Source: Massiliimalia sp050943535 (GTDB lineage: Bacteria; Bacillota; Clostridia; Oscillospirales; Ruminococcaceae). From it: a DNA stretch of 64,000 nt. How positions within the stretch are numbered: position 1 is the stretch's first letter; the number at the start of each line of letters is the position of its first letter. The stretch spans positions 62,001 to 126,000 of the forward strand of contig JBMNPJ010000006.1 of assembly GCA_050943535.1 (NCBI GenBank). The letters are read 5' to 3'. The notes beneath the pieces were generated by a model. The model did no database searches, was not told the DNA's origin, and saw only the letters and a program-made list of their open reading frames with translations. A program made the position numbers and the translations under genes. Below, piece after piece: positions 34,288 to 43,109 of the stretch.

Positions 34288-34551
34288 ATGTACGTAAAAG
34301 ACGTTGAAGTTCAGAATCAGGTCGGTTTACATGCCCGTCCAGCGACATTTTTCATTCAGAAAGCAAATGAATACAAATCTTCTGTTTGGGTAGAAAAAGA
34401 AGAACGCAGAGTAAACGCAAAAAGCCTGTTGGGCGTTTTGTCTTTGGGAATCGTAGGCGGTACCAGCATTAAAATTATTGCTGATGGTGCTGACGAACAG
34501 GAAGCTGTAGATGGTCTGGTAAAATTGGTAGAATCCGGTTTTGCTGAATAA
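34288..34551 (+). CDS. ptsH: HPr family phosphocarrier protein
   Basis: HPr relays phosphate from enzyme I to sugar PTS permeases and, via Ser46 phosphorylation, mediates catabolite repression in Firmicutes. Starting at the ATG at 34288 (12 bases after AGGAG), the 87-residue protein places the active-site histidine exactly at residue 15 (GLHARPA) and the regulatory serine exactly at 46 (NAKSLLGVLSLGI), which is why this start is preferred over the ATG at 34279. No other PTS gene is in the window, so it may serve general PTS or regulatory HPr/Crh-like duties; retention of His15 argues against a Crh. Confidence 0.93.
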   Translation: MYVKDVEVQNQVGLHARPATFFIQKANEYKSSVWVEKEERRVNAKSLLGVLSLGIVGGTSIKIIADGADEQEAVDGLVKLVESGFAE

Positions 34552-34584
34552 TTTTTACTGAAATAACATCAATACTGTAAAAAG

Positions 34585-34618
34585 AAGGGGTTGCTGCTGG
34601 TGCAGTAGCCCCTTTATT
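34585..34618 (+). terminator. Terminator after the HPr gene
   Basis: AAGGGGTTGCTGC pairs with GCAGTAGCCCCTT (13 bp with wobbles, loop TGGT), followed by TATT. It ends the HPr transcript. Confidence 0.88.
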
Positions 34619-34838
34619 AATCACGGTTTCAGCCAATTGATTGTGAACATCAATGCTTATTTTGGTATGATTTTATTTTGCGGGAAAATTCATATCATTC
34701 AAAATTTAGTCATCAAATTTTTGGGGAAATGTGCTAAAATAAAAAGAAATTGGCGTATGATTTCCCATGGGAAAGAAAAAACGCAAAATCTTTGTTTTGT
34801 GAGAGCAAAATAAAAAATTATCAATAGAAAGTGGGATT

Positions 34839-35456
34839 ATGATGAAGAACAAAAACCCTGAACCGACAGGACAGCAAACGGTAAAACTGAAAACAAATTG
34901 GCAGCTTGCCAGATCCTTAATGGCCAGCCACTATGTGGCAGTTATTTTCTGTTTGATTATCTGTGTAGGCTTTTTGTCTGCTTTTAACGAAAATATACCG
35001 GCTATGGTGGCGGTTGGGATTGCCAGCTTAGTGATGTATATATTATTTTTGTATGCTCCTGCATGGAAACAGGGAAATGATGACTGGAATAAGGTAAACT
35101 TCGGCCGTCGGGAAGCAGATAAACTAAGAGGCCTTAAAATTGGATTTTTGGCAATGATTCCTAACATTGTTTTATCTGTGTTGATTCTGCTGGCAAAAGC
35201 AGAACTGCTTCCGAATTTCTATGTCGTTTATAAACTTTTGAACGGTCATTTGCTGGTGATGGCAAATTTGATTGACGGAACCGCACAAGGCGTCTTAACA
35301 GCTTATTTGACAGAGGTAGACTGGTGGCGATTGATTGTGGTATGTATTATGAACTGTACTGTGACCATGATTATATCTGCTGTAGGTTATTTTATTGGTT
35401 ATAAAAATCTGCTGGTAATGGATAAGTTGGTTTATAAAAAGAAACAGAACAAGTAA
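34839..35456 (+). CDS. Uncharacterised four-helix membrane protein
   Basis: I do not recognise a family for this 205-residue protein. It has a hydrophilic N-terminus of about 30 residues, then four likely membrane helices: about 31-50 (YVAVIFCLIICVGFLSAF), 55-75 (MVAVGIASLVMYILFLYA), 105-125 (IGFLAMIPNIVLSVLILLA) and 165-190 (LIVVCIMNCTVTMIISAVGYFIGY), ending in a lysine-rich tail. The start has two adjacent ATGs preceded by the weak site AAAGTGGG. It is a single gene between the HPr terminator and a bifurcated terminator hairpin. No function is proposed. Confidence 0.75.
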   Translation: MMKNKNPEPTGQQTVKLKTNWQLARSLMASHYVAVIFCLIICVGFLSAFNENIPAMVAVGIASLVMYILFLYAPAWKQGNDDWNKVNFGRREADKLRGLKIGFLAMIPNIVLSVLILLAKAELLPNFYVVYKLLNGHLLVMANLIDGTAQGVLTAYLTEVDWWRLIVVCIMNCTVTMIISAVGYFIGYKNLLVMDKLVYKKKQNK

Positions 35457-35504
35457 AATAAATTTTTCATAAAACAGGTTTGACTGAATTCAGGAATAAT
35501 TGAA

Positions 35505-35569
35505 AAAACACACCCGTATACATACCAATAAGCAAATGGTTTGATTGGTAAGAGAGGGTGTGTTTTCTG
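35505..35569 (+). terminator. Two-part terminator hairpin abutting the amidase start
   Basis: The outer arms AAAACACACCC (35505-35515) and GGGTGTGTTTT (35556-35566) are perfect, and an inner TACCAAT/ATTGGTA stem adds 7 bp. The T-run runs into the amidase start region (35571). It terminates the upstream gene and may also control entry into the amidase gene. Confidence 0.8.
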
Positions 35570-35570
35570 T

Positions 35571-36308
35571 ATGCTTTCAAAATGGAGCATGAGCCGAAGG
35601 AGAAATTTGACTGCAGGAAAATTAACAGTACTGTGTATGGCATGTGTTTTTGCAGTGTGCTATGCGGTTTTAAAGCCCCAACCTCAAGAGGCGGTTTCAT
35701 TGGGTGTGCAGAAAAGAACACCATCTGTGGTGATTGATGCAGGACATGGCGGTGCAGACGGTGGAGCCGTAGGTGTTCACGGAGAAATTGAAAAGGAGAT
35801 CAATCTGGCAATTTCAAAAGATTTGCGGGACTTTTTGGCACTGTGCGGATTTGAAACCACAATGACTCGGGAGGACGATCGTTCGATTCACGATAAAGAT
35901 TGTGATACCTTAAAAGAGCAAAAACGCTCAGATATCCATAATCGGGCGCAGATCATGGAAGAATCCAAAGGTGCCGTAGCGGTGTCTATTCATCAAAATC
36001 ACTTTACTGACAGCCGTTATGGAGGCGCCCAGATGTTTTATGGTGTGAAAAATCAGGAAAGCGCGGTACTGGCTCAGTTTATTCAAAAATCCTTTGTTTC
36101 CCGGATTCAGCCGGAAAATCAGCGAATGATTAAGGAAGGTCCTGAATCGGTTTATTTGCTGCAGAATGTGAGCTGTCCCATTGTGTTGGCAGAATGCGGA
36201 TTTTTGTCCAATGAGGAAGAGTCTGCGTTGCTGGCGGATGAGACCTATCAGGCAGAGGCGGCGTTTGCGGTGTTCTGCGGAATTGTAGAATATTATAATG
36301 AGGAATGA
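35571..36308 (+). CDS. cwlD: N-acetylmuramoyl-L-alanine amidase, CwlD-like
   Basis: This 245-residue amidase_3 enzyme cleaves the bond between muramic acid and the stem peptide; CwlD makes muramic-delta-lactam in spore cortex. An N-terminal signal-anchor helix (KLTVLCMACVFAVCYAVL) is followed by the catalytic domain, with zinc ligands in VIDAGHGGADGG, GEIEKEINLAI and SIHQNHF, and the catalytic glutamate in VLAECGFLSN. The repeated NRAQIM and SRYGGAQMFYG blocks also fit CwlD. The start is uncertain: ATG 35571 or ATG 35589, with only weak ribosome binding sites and a terminator hairpin just upstream. radA begins 3 bp after the stop, so both share a transcript. A spore-forming lifestyle is possible but not proven by this gene alone. 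Confidence 0.88.
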   Translation: MLSKWSMSRRRNLTAGKLTVLCMACVFAVCYAVLKPQPQEAVSLGVQKRTPSVVIDAGHGGADGGAVGVHGEIEKEINLAISKDLRDFLALCGFETTMTREDDRSIHDKDCDTLKEQKRSDIHNRAQIMEESKGAVAVSIHQNHFTDSRYGGAQMFYGVKNQESAVLAQFIQKSFVSRIQPENQRMIKEGPESVYLLQNVSCPIVLAECGFLSNEEESALLADETYQAEAAFAVFCGIVEYYNEE

Positions 36309-36311
36309 ATC

Positions 36312-37706
36312 ATGGCAATGAAAACAAAAGAAGTGTATGTGTGCAGAGAATGCGGATATGAAACTCCAAAATGGTTTGGCCGCTGTCCTGGATGCGGAGA
36401 ATGGAACACCATGGAATCTCAGCAGCCTGTGGCAGCAGAAACTTCTGGTGTTGCAACCAAAAAGGTGCTGGCCAATGCCAGCGGAAAACAAGGCGCATTT
36501 TTTCGCATCTCTGATGTAGACCTGGACGATGAAATTCGCTTTCAGACAGGGATCCATGAATTGGACCGGGTACTGGGAGGCGGAATTGTAAAAGGCAGTG
36601 TGGTTTTGCTGGGTGGGGACCCTGGAATCGGGAAATCCACTTTGCTTCTGCAGATTTGTGAATATTTGGGTAGAGAACTGCGGATCATGTATATTTCCGG
36701 GGAGGAATCTGTTCGGCAGATTAAACTTCGTGCCAACCGTTTAGGGGTAGATAGTGAAAATTTATACCTGATGGCGGGAACCGATGTAGAAACCATCTGC
36801 AATACTATTTTGGCCAATCATCCGGATGTGGTGATGGTGGATTCTATCCAAACAATGAGTATTGCAAAAATTGCATCATCGCCGGGAAGCGTTATGCAGG
36901 TTAGGGAAAGCACCAATGCCTTTCTGAGAATTGCAAAGGGAGAAGACATTCCAATTTTAATTGTGGGTCATGTGAATAAAGACGGTGCCATTGCGGGACC
37001 AAAAGTACTGGAACACATTGTAGATGCGGTTTTGCATTTTGAAGGGGACCGGAACCAGAGTTATCGGATTCTGCGGGCAGTGAAAAACCGGTTTGGTTCT
37101 ACCAATGAAATTGGTGTGTTTGAAATGCAGGATATCGGACTGCAAGAGGTAGAAAATCCTTCGATGGCGCTGTTATCTGGACGTCCGGAAGGAGCCTCTG
37201 GAACCTGTGTGGCCTGTATCATGGAAGGAACCCGGCCGATACTGGCAGAAGTACAGGCACTGGTTTGCAAATCTGCTTATGGAAATCCCCGCCGAACCTG
37301 TACCGGGTTTGACTACAACCGGATGGCGCTGATTCTGGCAGTGCTGGAAAAGCGGTGCGGGTACTTTTTCTCTGCATTGGATGCTTATATTAACGTGGTT
37401 GGAGGACTTCGGCTGGACGAGCCGGCTGCTGACCTTTCTATCGCTTTGGCGTTGATTTCCAGCCTGCGGGATAAACCCATTGATGGGGATGTGCTGGCGT
37501 TTGGAGAAATTGGGTTAACTGGAGAAGTGCGCAGTGTTCACAACATTGTGTCCCGCGTCAAAGAAGCGCAGCGGCTGGGATTTCAAACCTGTGTAGTTCC
37601 CAAAATGAGTTTAAAAGCATTAAAGGGACAAGAGTTTCCAGGACTGAATCTAATTGGTGTTTCCAGCGTGAAAGAAGCGGTAAACACGATACTGAAACAG
37701 GAATAA
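36312..37706 (+). CDS. radA: DNA repair protein RadA
   Basis: RadA (Sms) is a RecA-like helicase that extends branch migration during recombinational repair. The 464-residue protein has the N-terminal four-cysteine zinc finger CRECGYETPKWFGRCPGCGEWNT (split as Cys pairs, residues about 10-32), Walker A GGDPGIGKST (about 97-106), Walker B VVMVDSIQT, the RadA-specific KNRFG motif (about 258) and a C-terminal Lon-protease-like domain (GGLRLDEPAADLSIALALISS). It starts at ATG 36312, 3 bp after the amidase stop, with GAGGAATG as ribosome binding site. Confidence 0.98.
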   Translation: MAMKTKEVYVCRECGYETPKWFGRCPGCGEWNTMESQQPVAAETSGVATKKVLANASGKQGAFFRISDVDLDDEIRFQTGIHELDRVLGGGIVKGSVVLLGGDPGIGKSTLLLQICEYLGRELRIMYISGEESVRQIKLRANRLGVDSENLYLMAGTDVETICNTILANHPDVVMVDSIQTMSIAKIASSPGSVMQVRESTNAFLRIAKGEDIPILIVGHVNKDGAIAGPKVLEHIVDAVLHFEGDRNQSYRILRAVKNRFGSTNEIGVFEMQDIGLQEVENPSMALLSGRPEGASGTCVACIMEGTRPILAEVQALVCKSAYGNPRRTCTGFDYNRMALILAVLEKRCGYFFSALDAYINVVGGLRLDEPAADLSIALALISSLRDKPIDGDVLAFGEIGLTGEVRSVHNIVSRVKEAQRLGFQTCVVPKMSLKALKGQEFPGLNLIGVSSVKEAVNTILKQE

Positions 37707-37720
37707 ATTTGATAAACATA

Positions 37721-37766
37721 AAAAACACGGATATGCTGGTGCAATAACGGCATATCCGTGTTTTTT
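37721..37766 (+). terminator. Terminator after radA
   Basis: AAAAACACGGATATGC pairs with GCATATCCGTGTTTTT around a 13-nt loop, followed by more T. This is a strong intrinsic terminator. Confidence 0.92.
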
Positions 37767-37871
37767 GCTGTGTTATGAAATGGTTGGTGAATGGTGATAA
37801 AAAGTTATGAGGGTTTTGTAAGACAGTCATAAATTTCAAATCAATTGTAAAAAAATCCCGTACGATAGGAC

Positions 37872-37921
37872 AATTGACTTGTCAATTTGTTTTTGTTATG
37901 CTATTAGTTGACTTATCAATT
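37872..37921 (+). promoter_or_regulatory. marR promoter with two MarR-like operators
   Basis: A perfect inverted repeat, AATTGAC-TT-GTCAATT (37872-37887), overlaps the -35 (TTGACT 37874-37879). The -10 TATGCT (37897-37902) is 17 bp away. A second, one-mismatch copy, centred on TTGACTTATCAA (37908-37919), covers the likely transcription start. This is the classic layout for MarR autoregulation. Confidence 0.75.
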
Positions 37922-37938
37922 AAAGGAAGAATGGATGG

Positions 37939-38424
37939 ATGATTTCAAAATTAGGAAAGTATGTTTCGATTCTGTACCGTCAGGAGCAAAAATATATCAG
38001 CCATGTGATCAAACCTTTGGGGATTGGTTATTCAGATTATCATTTTTTGCTGTATATTTTTCATTTTCCTGGAGTCAGTCAAAAAGAAATGTGCCGAAAT
38101 TTGGCCATTGACGAAGCACTGGCAACCCGTACTATGAAAAAATTGGAGTCTTTGGGATTGGTGCGGCGTCAGCGCAGGGAAGACGGCAGGTCTTATGAGC
38201 TGTATTTAACAGAAAAATCTATGGAAATGATTCCGGTGCTCAAGGACGAGCTGACCCACTGGTGGGGCAGGCTGACCGAAAGAATTTCTCCCAAACAGCA
38301 GGAGGAACTGCTGCAGCTATTGCAGCAAATGGCGGATTTTGCCATGGAAGAACTTCAAAAAAATCGAGGAAAAACAGTTTTAGAAGAAAGGCAGGAGATC
38401 ACTCATGAATCAAGTCAACAGTAA
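37939..38424 (+). CDS. MarR family transcriptional regulator
   Basis: The 161-residue winged-helix protein has the MarR core: SDYHFLLYIFHFPGVSQKEMCRNLAIDEALATRTMKKLESLGLVRRQRREDGRSYELYLTEK in consecutive blocks (residues about 31-95), including the wing DGRSYELYLT, and C-terminal dimerisation helices. The ATG at 37939 is about 10 bases after AAAGGAAG. The last 20 bp overlap the MATE efflux gene, indicating an operon in which the repressor controls its own promoter and a drug exporter. Two palindromes in the promoter are its likely operators. Confidence 0.94.
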   Translation: MISKLGKYVSILYRQEQKYISHVIKPLGIGYSDYHFLLYIFHFPGVSQKEMCRNLAIDEALATRTMKKLESLGLVRRQRREDGRSYELYLTEKSMEMIPVLKDELTHWWGRLTERISPKQQEELLQLLQQMADFAMEELQKNRGKTVLEERQEITHESSQQ

Positions 38425-39781
38425 TCCCTTAGGAGTAGAACCAATTAACCGTCTTCTGGTTCGGTTTGCGGTGCCCAGCATCATTGCTATGATGGTAAGT
38501 GCCTTATATAATATGGTGGATCAGTTTTTTATCGGACACAGTGTAGGGATGCTTGGTAACGCAGCTACTAATGTGGCATTTCCTTTGACCATTGTTTGTA
38601 CTGCGGCGTCTTTGCTGTTTGGTATTGGCGGAGCGGCAAATTTTAACCTGTCTATGGGACAGGGAAAAATTGATCGTGCAAAACGTTATGTGGGAAATGC
38701 CATTTTTTTAATGCTGTTTACAGGGATTTTGCTTTGTGTATTCAGCCGCATTTTTTTAAAACCCATGCTTATTTTATTTGGAGCAACTAACGATGTTTTA
38801 GGCTATTCTATGACATATACGGGCATTAGTTCTTTGGGATTTCCATTTTTGATTTTGACCACAGGAGGTTCCGCTTTAATTCGGGCGGACGGCAGTCCCC
38901 GGTTTTCCATGTTCTGTACTTTGGTAGGATGTGTGATCAATCTGGTATTGGATCCTCTGTTTATTTTTGGTCTGGATATGGGAATGGCAGGGGCTGCTTT
39001 GGCGACCATTATCGGACAGATTATATCTGCTATCATGGTAGGATGGTATTTGACTCGCTTTAAAACAGTAACTTTGACATGGAAAGAACTAATTCCCGGT
39101 GGCAAATATTGTTTTCGGATTATTTCTTTGGGAATGTCTCCGTTTTTAAATCAGGTAGCTATGATGGTGGTACAGATTGTCATGAATAATGTGTTGATTA
39201 TTTACGGGGGACAATCCAGCTATGGCAGCGAAATTCCTTTGGCATGTGCAGGGATTATTTCCAAAGTCAGCATGATTTTCTTTTCCATGGTAATCGGGAT
39301 TTCTCAGGGCTCTCAGCCAATTGTCAGCTACAATTACGGTGCAGGAAACTATCATCGGGTAAAAGAGACCTATTGGAAAGCAGCTGCCGCAGCAACAGCA
39401 ATTTCTATTGTTTCTTTTTTGTGTTATCAATTGTTTCCGGAACAGATTATCCGGGCATTTGGCTCTGGAAGCGAAGAATACTATCAGTTTGCGGTTCGTT
39501 ATTTCCGAATCTTTTTGTTTTTTACCTTTTTAAACGGAATTCAGCCCTTAACAGGGAACTTTTTCACTTCTATTGGGAAGGCGCCTAAAGGGGTATTTAT
39601 TTCTTTAACCCGTCAGATTATCTTTTTGCTCCCTTTGATTTTGATTCTCCCCGTATTTTTAGGGATTGATGGAGTATTGTATTCCGCACCGATTGCAGAC
39701 TTTATAGCAGCTGTTTTTGCTATTTCTTTGGTGATCTTGGAAATGCGGAAAATGGATCAGATGAGTCAGAAAGCAATGTAA
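38405..39781 (+). CDS. MATE family efflux transporter
   Basis: The 458-residue protein has 12 predicted helices in two homologous halves, starting NPLGVEPINRLLVRFAVPSIIAMMVSALYNMVDQFFIGH, typical of DinF/NorM-like MATE exporters that use Na+ or H+ gradients. The second half repeats the pattern (GMSPFLNQVAMMVVQIVMNNVL, SQGSQPIVSYNYGAGNYHRVKETY). The start ATG at 38405 lies within the marR end with AGGCAGGAG upstream. It should pump out cationic drugs or a metabolite, derepressed when the MarR ligand is present. Confidence 0.95.
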   Translation: MNQVNSNPLGVEPINRLLVRFAVPSIIAMMVSALYNMVDQFFIGHSVGMLGNAATNVAFPLTIVCTAASLLFGIGGAANFNLSMGQGKIDRAKRYVGNAIFLMLFTGILLCVFSRIFLKPMLILFGATNDVLGYSMTYTGISSLGFPFLILTTGGSALIRADGSPRFSMFCTLVGCVINLVLDPLFIFGLDMGMAGAALATIIGQIISAIMVGWYLTRFKTVTLTWKELIPGGKYCFRIISLGMSPFLNQVAMMVVQIVMNNVLIIYGGQSSYGSEIPLACAGIISKVSMIFFSMVIGISQGSQPIVSYNYGAGNYHRVKETYWKAAAAATAISIVSFLCYQLFPEQIIRAFGSGSEEYYQFAVRYFRIFLFFTFLNGIQPLTGNFFTSIGKAPKGVFISLTRQIIFLLPLILILPVFLGIDGVLYSAPIADFIAAVFAISLVILEMRKMDQMSQKAM

Positions 39782-39794
39782 AGTATTATTTAAC

Positions 39795-39823
39795 TTGACA
39801 AATTATAACAAAATTAGTATAAT
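39795..39823 (+). promoter_or_regulatory. Consensus promoter of the secreted beta-helix protein gene
   Basis: TTGACA (39795-39800), 17 bp and TATAAT (39818-39823) match consensus exactly. The roughly 205-nt leader contains a hairpin (CAGTATC/GATACTG, about 39955-39982) followed by TATTTTT that could attenuate transcription. A second weaker promoter (TTGACA at 39920) follows. The sequence AATTGACTAG in the leader resembles half of the MarR operator. Confidence 0.75.
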
Positions 39824-40033
39824 AATTGTGGATCTGGTATAAAAACAAGAAGGCTGATATGTTGAAAACAGAAAATTTTTCAGCATTTTAATGGGGGAAC
39901 AGGCGGTCATTTTGTTTGGGTTGACAATCTAATTGACTAGTTTGTATGAGAGTGCAGTATCTCAATATACAAGGGATACTGTATTTTTATGTGTACCAGA
40001 GCAAACTGATTAATTGTAAGGAGAAGAAATAGT

Positions 40034-42076
40034 ATGAAAGACAACAAAAGAATTTTAGCAGCTCTTTTGGCGGTTATGATGGCGGCATCCAGCAGTGCGG
40101 TTGTATTTGCGGATGATGTAGATAAGGAAACTTCCGAAACAACTGCTGTAGAAGCAGTTGCAGAAATTGACCCAATTAGTGCAAACTTGGCAGGAGAAGA
40201 AGAAATTAGTAAAATTGAAGCTGCAGGAGAAGGCGATATTCTCACAATTTCTAGCGCAAAAGCGTTGGCAACTGCGATTGCTAATCAAAAAGCAAATCAG
40301 ACTTGGAATTTGGCAGCAGGAACCTATAATTTAGATCAAGATTGCTTGGATTTGTATGCTGATTGGAATGAAAGTACAGGCAGTCCACAGGGTAATTGGT
40401 ATTTTCCAATTCATAAAGATGGAATTAAAATTATTGGCCAGGGTGATGTAACCATTACTTCCAGTGTTGAAACTGTAAACGGTAATTGGGCAAAACAAGA
40501 TTTTATTTCTGTATGGGCTAATGATGTTGTGATTGACAATGTAGATATTACCTGTAAAAAATCTCAGAATAAAGCTATTGAAGTAATGGGACAGAATTTT
40601 ACTTTAAAAAATTCTACATTGAATAAAGTAAATGAAAATGGAAGCGGCTCTATTATTTTTAATTCTGAAAATATTGGTACTGCAATTTTAGAAAATGTAA
40701 AATTATATTCTTGGATTTCTACTAATTATTCTAAAAATGGTACATTAAATGCTACTAATGTAACGATTGATTTTACAGATAATAGTTATGCAGGATATAA
40801 GGATGAAATATATGGTTATGGTTGGTGTCCGGGAATTTTCAATTTTAATGCAACTTGTAATGTTACTGTAAACAATACAGGTTTAAAATTAATTGTTGAT
40901 GATAAAATTAATTTAACAGAACAGATTTTCAATAATAATTTACAGCCAAATACAACTGTACAGCTTACTGAAGGTACTTATGAAGTCGATAAAATGCTGA
41001 ATATCACAAAGGATGACATTACCTTGGATTTAGGTGGTAACACTCTTACAGCATCTAGCAGTTTTACATATCCTGATGCGAATAATAGTCATGTGTTAAA
41101 TATCAGCGGTGATAATGTGACCGTTGAAAATGGTATCGTTAAAACAACCACAAACAATAAACATGGTGTCAATGTATATCAGGCTACGGGTGTAAAATTA
41201 CGCGGTTTAACCATTGATAATACAGATACTATGGGTGGTGCGCCTCTGATTGTGAATGCTTCTAATGTTACTGTTGAAGGTACTTTAAGTCTGGTGACTG
41301 GCACAGCATCTTGGTATGCAATTAATGTAGATGATAAGGGAACAAGCGCTTCCTTAAAGTTTGCAGAAGAATCTAAAGTAAGCTACCAAGACAATAGCGG
41401 AAGAGGTTTGAATTTAGTTCAGGTGGATGGAAATAAAGAAAGCATTACTGTTTCCAGCGATTCTGAATTTGTAGATGTTACTACAGATGCAAACGGCAAT
41501 ATTGTAGTAACCCCAGATTCTGATGGAGACAGTAATTCCAACAGCGGTTCTGTAGTTACTCCAACTCCTACAGACAATAACTGGAGACAGAATGCAACTG
41601 GTTGGTGGTACCAGAATCCGGACGGCACTTATCCTGCAAACCAGTGGAAATACCTGGAAACCGGCAAGGGCTACAAAGCTTGGTACTGGTTTAATGGAAA
41701 TGGTTATATTACCTTCGGTTGGCAGAAAGTAGGCAATACCTGGTATTATATGAACCGTTCCGGTGAGATGCAGACCGGATGGGTGTTTGTGAATAACCAG
41801 TGGTATTACTTGAGCGAAAACGGCGCAATGGTAACCGGTTGGGTATACAGCGGTGGACGCTGGTATTATATGAACAATGACGGTTCTATGCATTTTGGTT
41901 GGTTAAATTGGGCAGGTTACTGGTATCATCTGGACAGTCACGGCATGATGAGTACCGGATGGAAACAGATTAACGGCAAATGGTACTATTTCTACGGTGA
42001 AAACGGAAGAATGGCAGCAAACACCACCACTCCTGATGGCTATCAGGTAGGTGCAGATGGCGCTTGGATAAAATAA
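40034..42076 (+). CDS. Secreted beta-helix protein with cell-wall (choline)-binding repeats
   Basis: The 680-residue protein has an N-terminal signal peptide (MKDNKRILAALLAVMMAASSSAVVFA, cleavage near residue 26). A low-complexity acidic segment follows, then a long parallel-beta-helix-like region (about 70-490) with many Asn/Thr-rich NVTxxN and DNVTVEN turns as in pectate-lyase-like or polymorphic-membrane proteins, and a Ser/Asn/Thr-Pro linker (about 490-512). It ends in six or seven aromatic repeats of the type GWxxxxxxWYYxxxxGxMxTGW (about 515-665), typical of choline/cell-wall-binding domains. It would sit noncovalently on the cell wall as an adhesin or a carbohydrate-active surface protein; no catalytic motif is clear. 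Its codon use in the helix is AT-richer than that of its neighbours, hinting at a modular origin. It has a consensus promoter. Confidence 0.85.
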   Translation: MKDNKRILAALLAVMMAASSSAVVFADDVDKETSETTAVEAVAEIDPISANLAGEEEISKIEAAGEGDILTISSAKALATAIANQKANQTWNLAAGTYNLDQDCLDLYADWNESTGSPQGNWYFPIHKDGIKIIGQGDVTITSSVETVNGNWAKQDFISVWANDVVIDNVDITCKKSQNKAIEVMGQNFTLKNSTLNKVNENGSGSIIFNSENIGTAILENVKLYSWISTNYSKNGTLNATNVTIDFTDNSYAGYKDEIYGYGWCPGIFNFNATCNVTVNNTGLKLIVDDKINLTEQIFNNNLQPNTTVQLTEGTYEVDKMLNITKDDITLDLGGNTLTASSSFTYPDANNSHVLNISGDNVTVENGIVKTTTNNKHGVNVYQATGVKLRGLTIDNTDTMGGAPLIVNASNVTVEGTLSLVTGTASWYAINVDDKGTSASLKFAEESKVSYQDNSGRGLNLVQVDGNKESITVSSDSEFVDVTTDANGNIVVTPDSDGDSNSNSGSVVTPTPTDNNWRQNATGWWYQNPDGTYPANQWKYLETGKGYKAWYWFNGNGYITFGWQKVGNTWYYMNRSGEMQTGWVFVNNQWYYLSENGAMVTGWVYSGGRWYYMNNDGSMHFGWLNWAGYWYHLDSHGMMSTGWKQINGKWYYFYGENGRMAANTTTPDGYQVGADGAWIK

Positions 42077-42098
42077 ACACGATTTGTTCTATTAAAAA

Positions 42099-42139
42099 AC
42101 AGAGAGGGATCCTAAAAAGGAAATCCCTCTCTGTTCTTT
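42099..42139. terminator. Bidirectional terminator between convergent genes
   Basis: AACAGAGAGGGAT and ATCCCTCTCTGTT form a 13-bp stem, with TCTTTT on the plus side and TTTTTT-complement A's on the other, serving both the secreted protein and the ThuA gene. Confidence 0.88.
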
Positions 42140-42164
42140 TATTGAGTAGGAAGTTTTAGAAATA

Positions 42165-42887
42165 TCAATACATTTTTGCGGTGTTTTCAAACCGGGTTGT
42201 AGTCAGGTGATGATCGATAGCATATTGTTTGCCTTCTCCTGCCCAAACCATGCCTCGTTCCATTAAAATCTGGGCATTGGGGGATTTATCGAATACATCG
42301 TCGTGATGTCCTAAGGAAGTGTAGAACACTCTGCCGTTTCCCCAGTATTTTGTCCATGCCACCGGCATGTCTACAGGTTTGTTGGAAATATGGTAATATG
42401 GAACTGACGGGAACCGAGTCGTAGCCAGTACTTCAATTGCCGGGTCAATGTGCAGGTAATAGTGTTCACTGCAGACAGGAAAGTCTTCTAATCCTTCTAC
42501 AATGGGGCTGGAACCGGGGCGGATATTTACCATATACTCAATTCCGTCACCGCCGGGATGGCTGACCCATTGCCCGCCGGTAATAAACTGCCATTCTGTA
42601 TCCTGGCGGAAGGAATCACACATTCCGCCATGGCATCCAGCCAACCCTACACCGGAGCCGATGGCTTTACATAGATTTTGAACATAGTCGTGGTTGATTT
42701 CTCCCATGGTCCAGCATGCTACAACCAAGTCCAATCCCATCAAATAGTCCAGATCCGCCAGCACATCCAGGGTATCGCTGATTTCACTTTGGTAATCGTG
42801 TTTGGATAACAGGTTGGCAAAACGTTTGGAAGTAAGCTGGGGTTCGTGTCCGTCCCAACCACCTTTGAGGATGAGTGCTTTTTTCAT
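42165..42887 (-). CDS. ThuA-like domain protein
   Basis: This 240-residue protein has the ThuA (trehalose-utilisation) fold related to class I glutamine amidotransferases: KKALILKGGWDGHEPQLTSKRFANLL at the start, LAGCHGGMCDSF (about 85-96, no nucleophilic Cys in the canonical elbow), GGQWVSHPGGDG (about 105) and PVAWTKYWGNGRVFYTSLGHHDDVFD near the end. ThuA proteins act in uptake or metabolism of disaccharides, but the reaction is unclear. It starts at ATG after GGAGCTGTTTTT. A divergent AraC gene 222 bp away, with a palindrome between them, suggests sugar-responsive control. Confidence 0.88.
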   Translation of the reverse strand: MKKALILKGGWDGHEPQLTSKRFANLLSKHDYQSEISDTLDVLADLDYLMGLDLVVACWTMGEINHDYVQNLCKAIGSGVGLAGCHGGMCDSFRQDTEWQFITGGQWVSHPGGDGIEYMVNIRPGSSPIVEGLEDFPVCSEHYYLHIDPAIEVLATTRFPSVPYYHISNKPVDMPVAWTKYWGNGRVFYTSLGHHDDVFDKSPNAQILMERGMVWAGEGKQYAIDHHLTTTRFENTAKMY

Positions 42888-43008
42888 AAAAACAGCTCCT
42901 TTTTGTATCAGATATCTTGAAATAAAAACCTGCGCCTGATTGTTGATAAAAAGAAAAATCGGGATGAATCCTTCGTGAGGCGATGAAACGCCCCTCTTAG
43001 TTGCATTA

Positions 43009-43025
43009 TATCATGATTCATGATA
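43009..43025. promoter_or_regulatory. Palindrome in the thuA-araC intergenic region
   Basis: TATCATGA and TCATGATA flank a single T, an 8+1+8 perfect inverted repeat. It lies midway between divergent ThuA and AraC genes (gap 42888-43109) and is a candidate operator. The half-site ATATCATGA also occurs in the divergent region at 29009-29018 next to the other AraC gene. Confidence 0.55.
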
Positions 43026-43109
43026 AAATACAGGTTATAAATTGTTTATTTTTAGCTAAATATTGCGGTTTTAAGATGACCCAAATGATGTGGAAAGAGG
43101 AAATATTTT

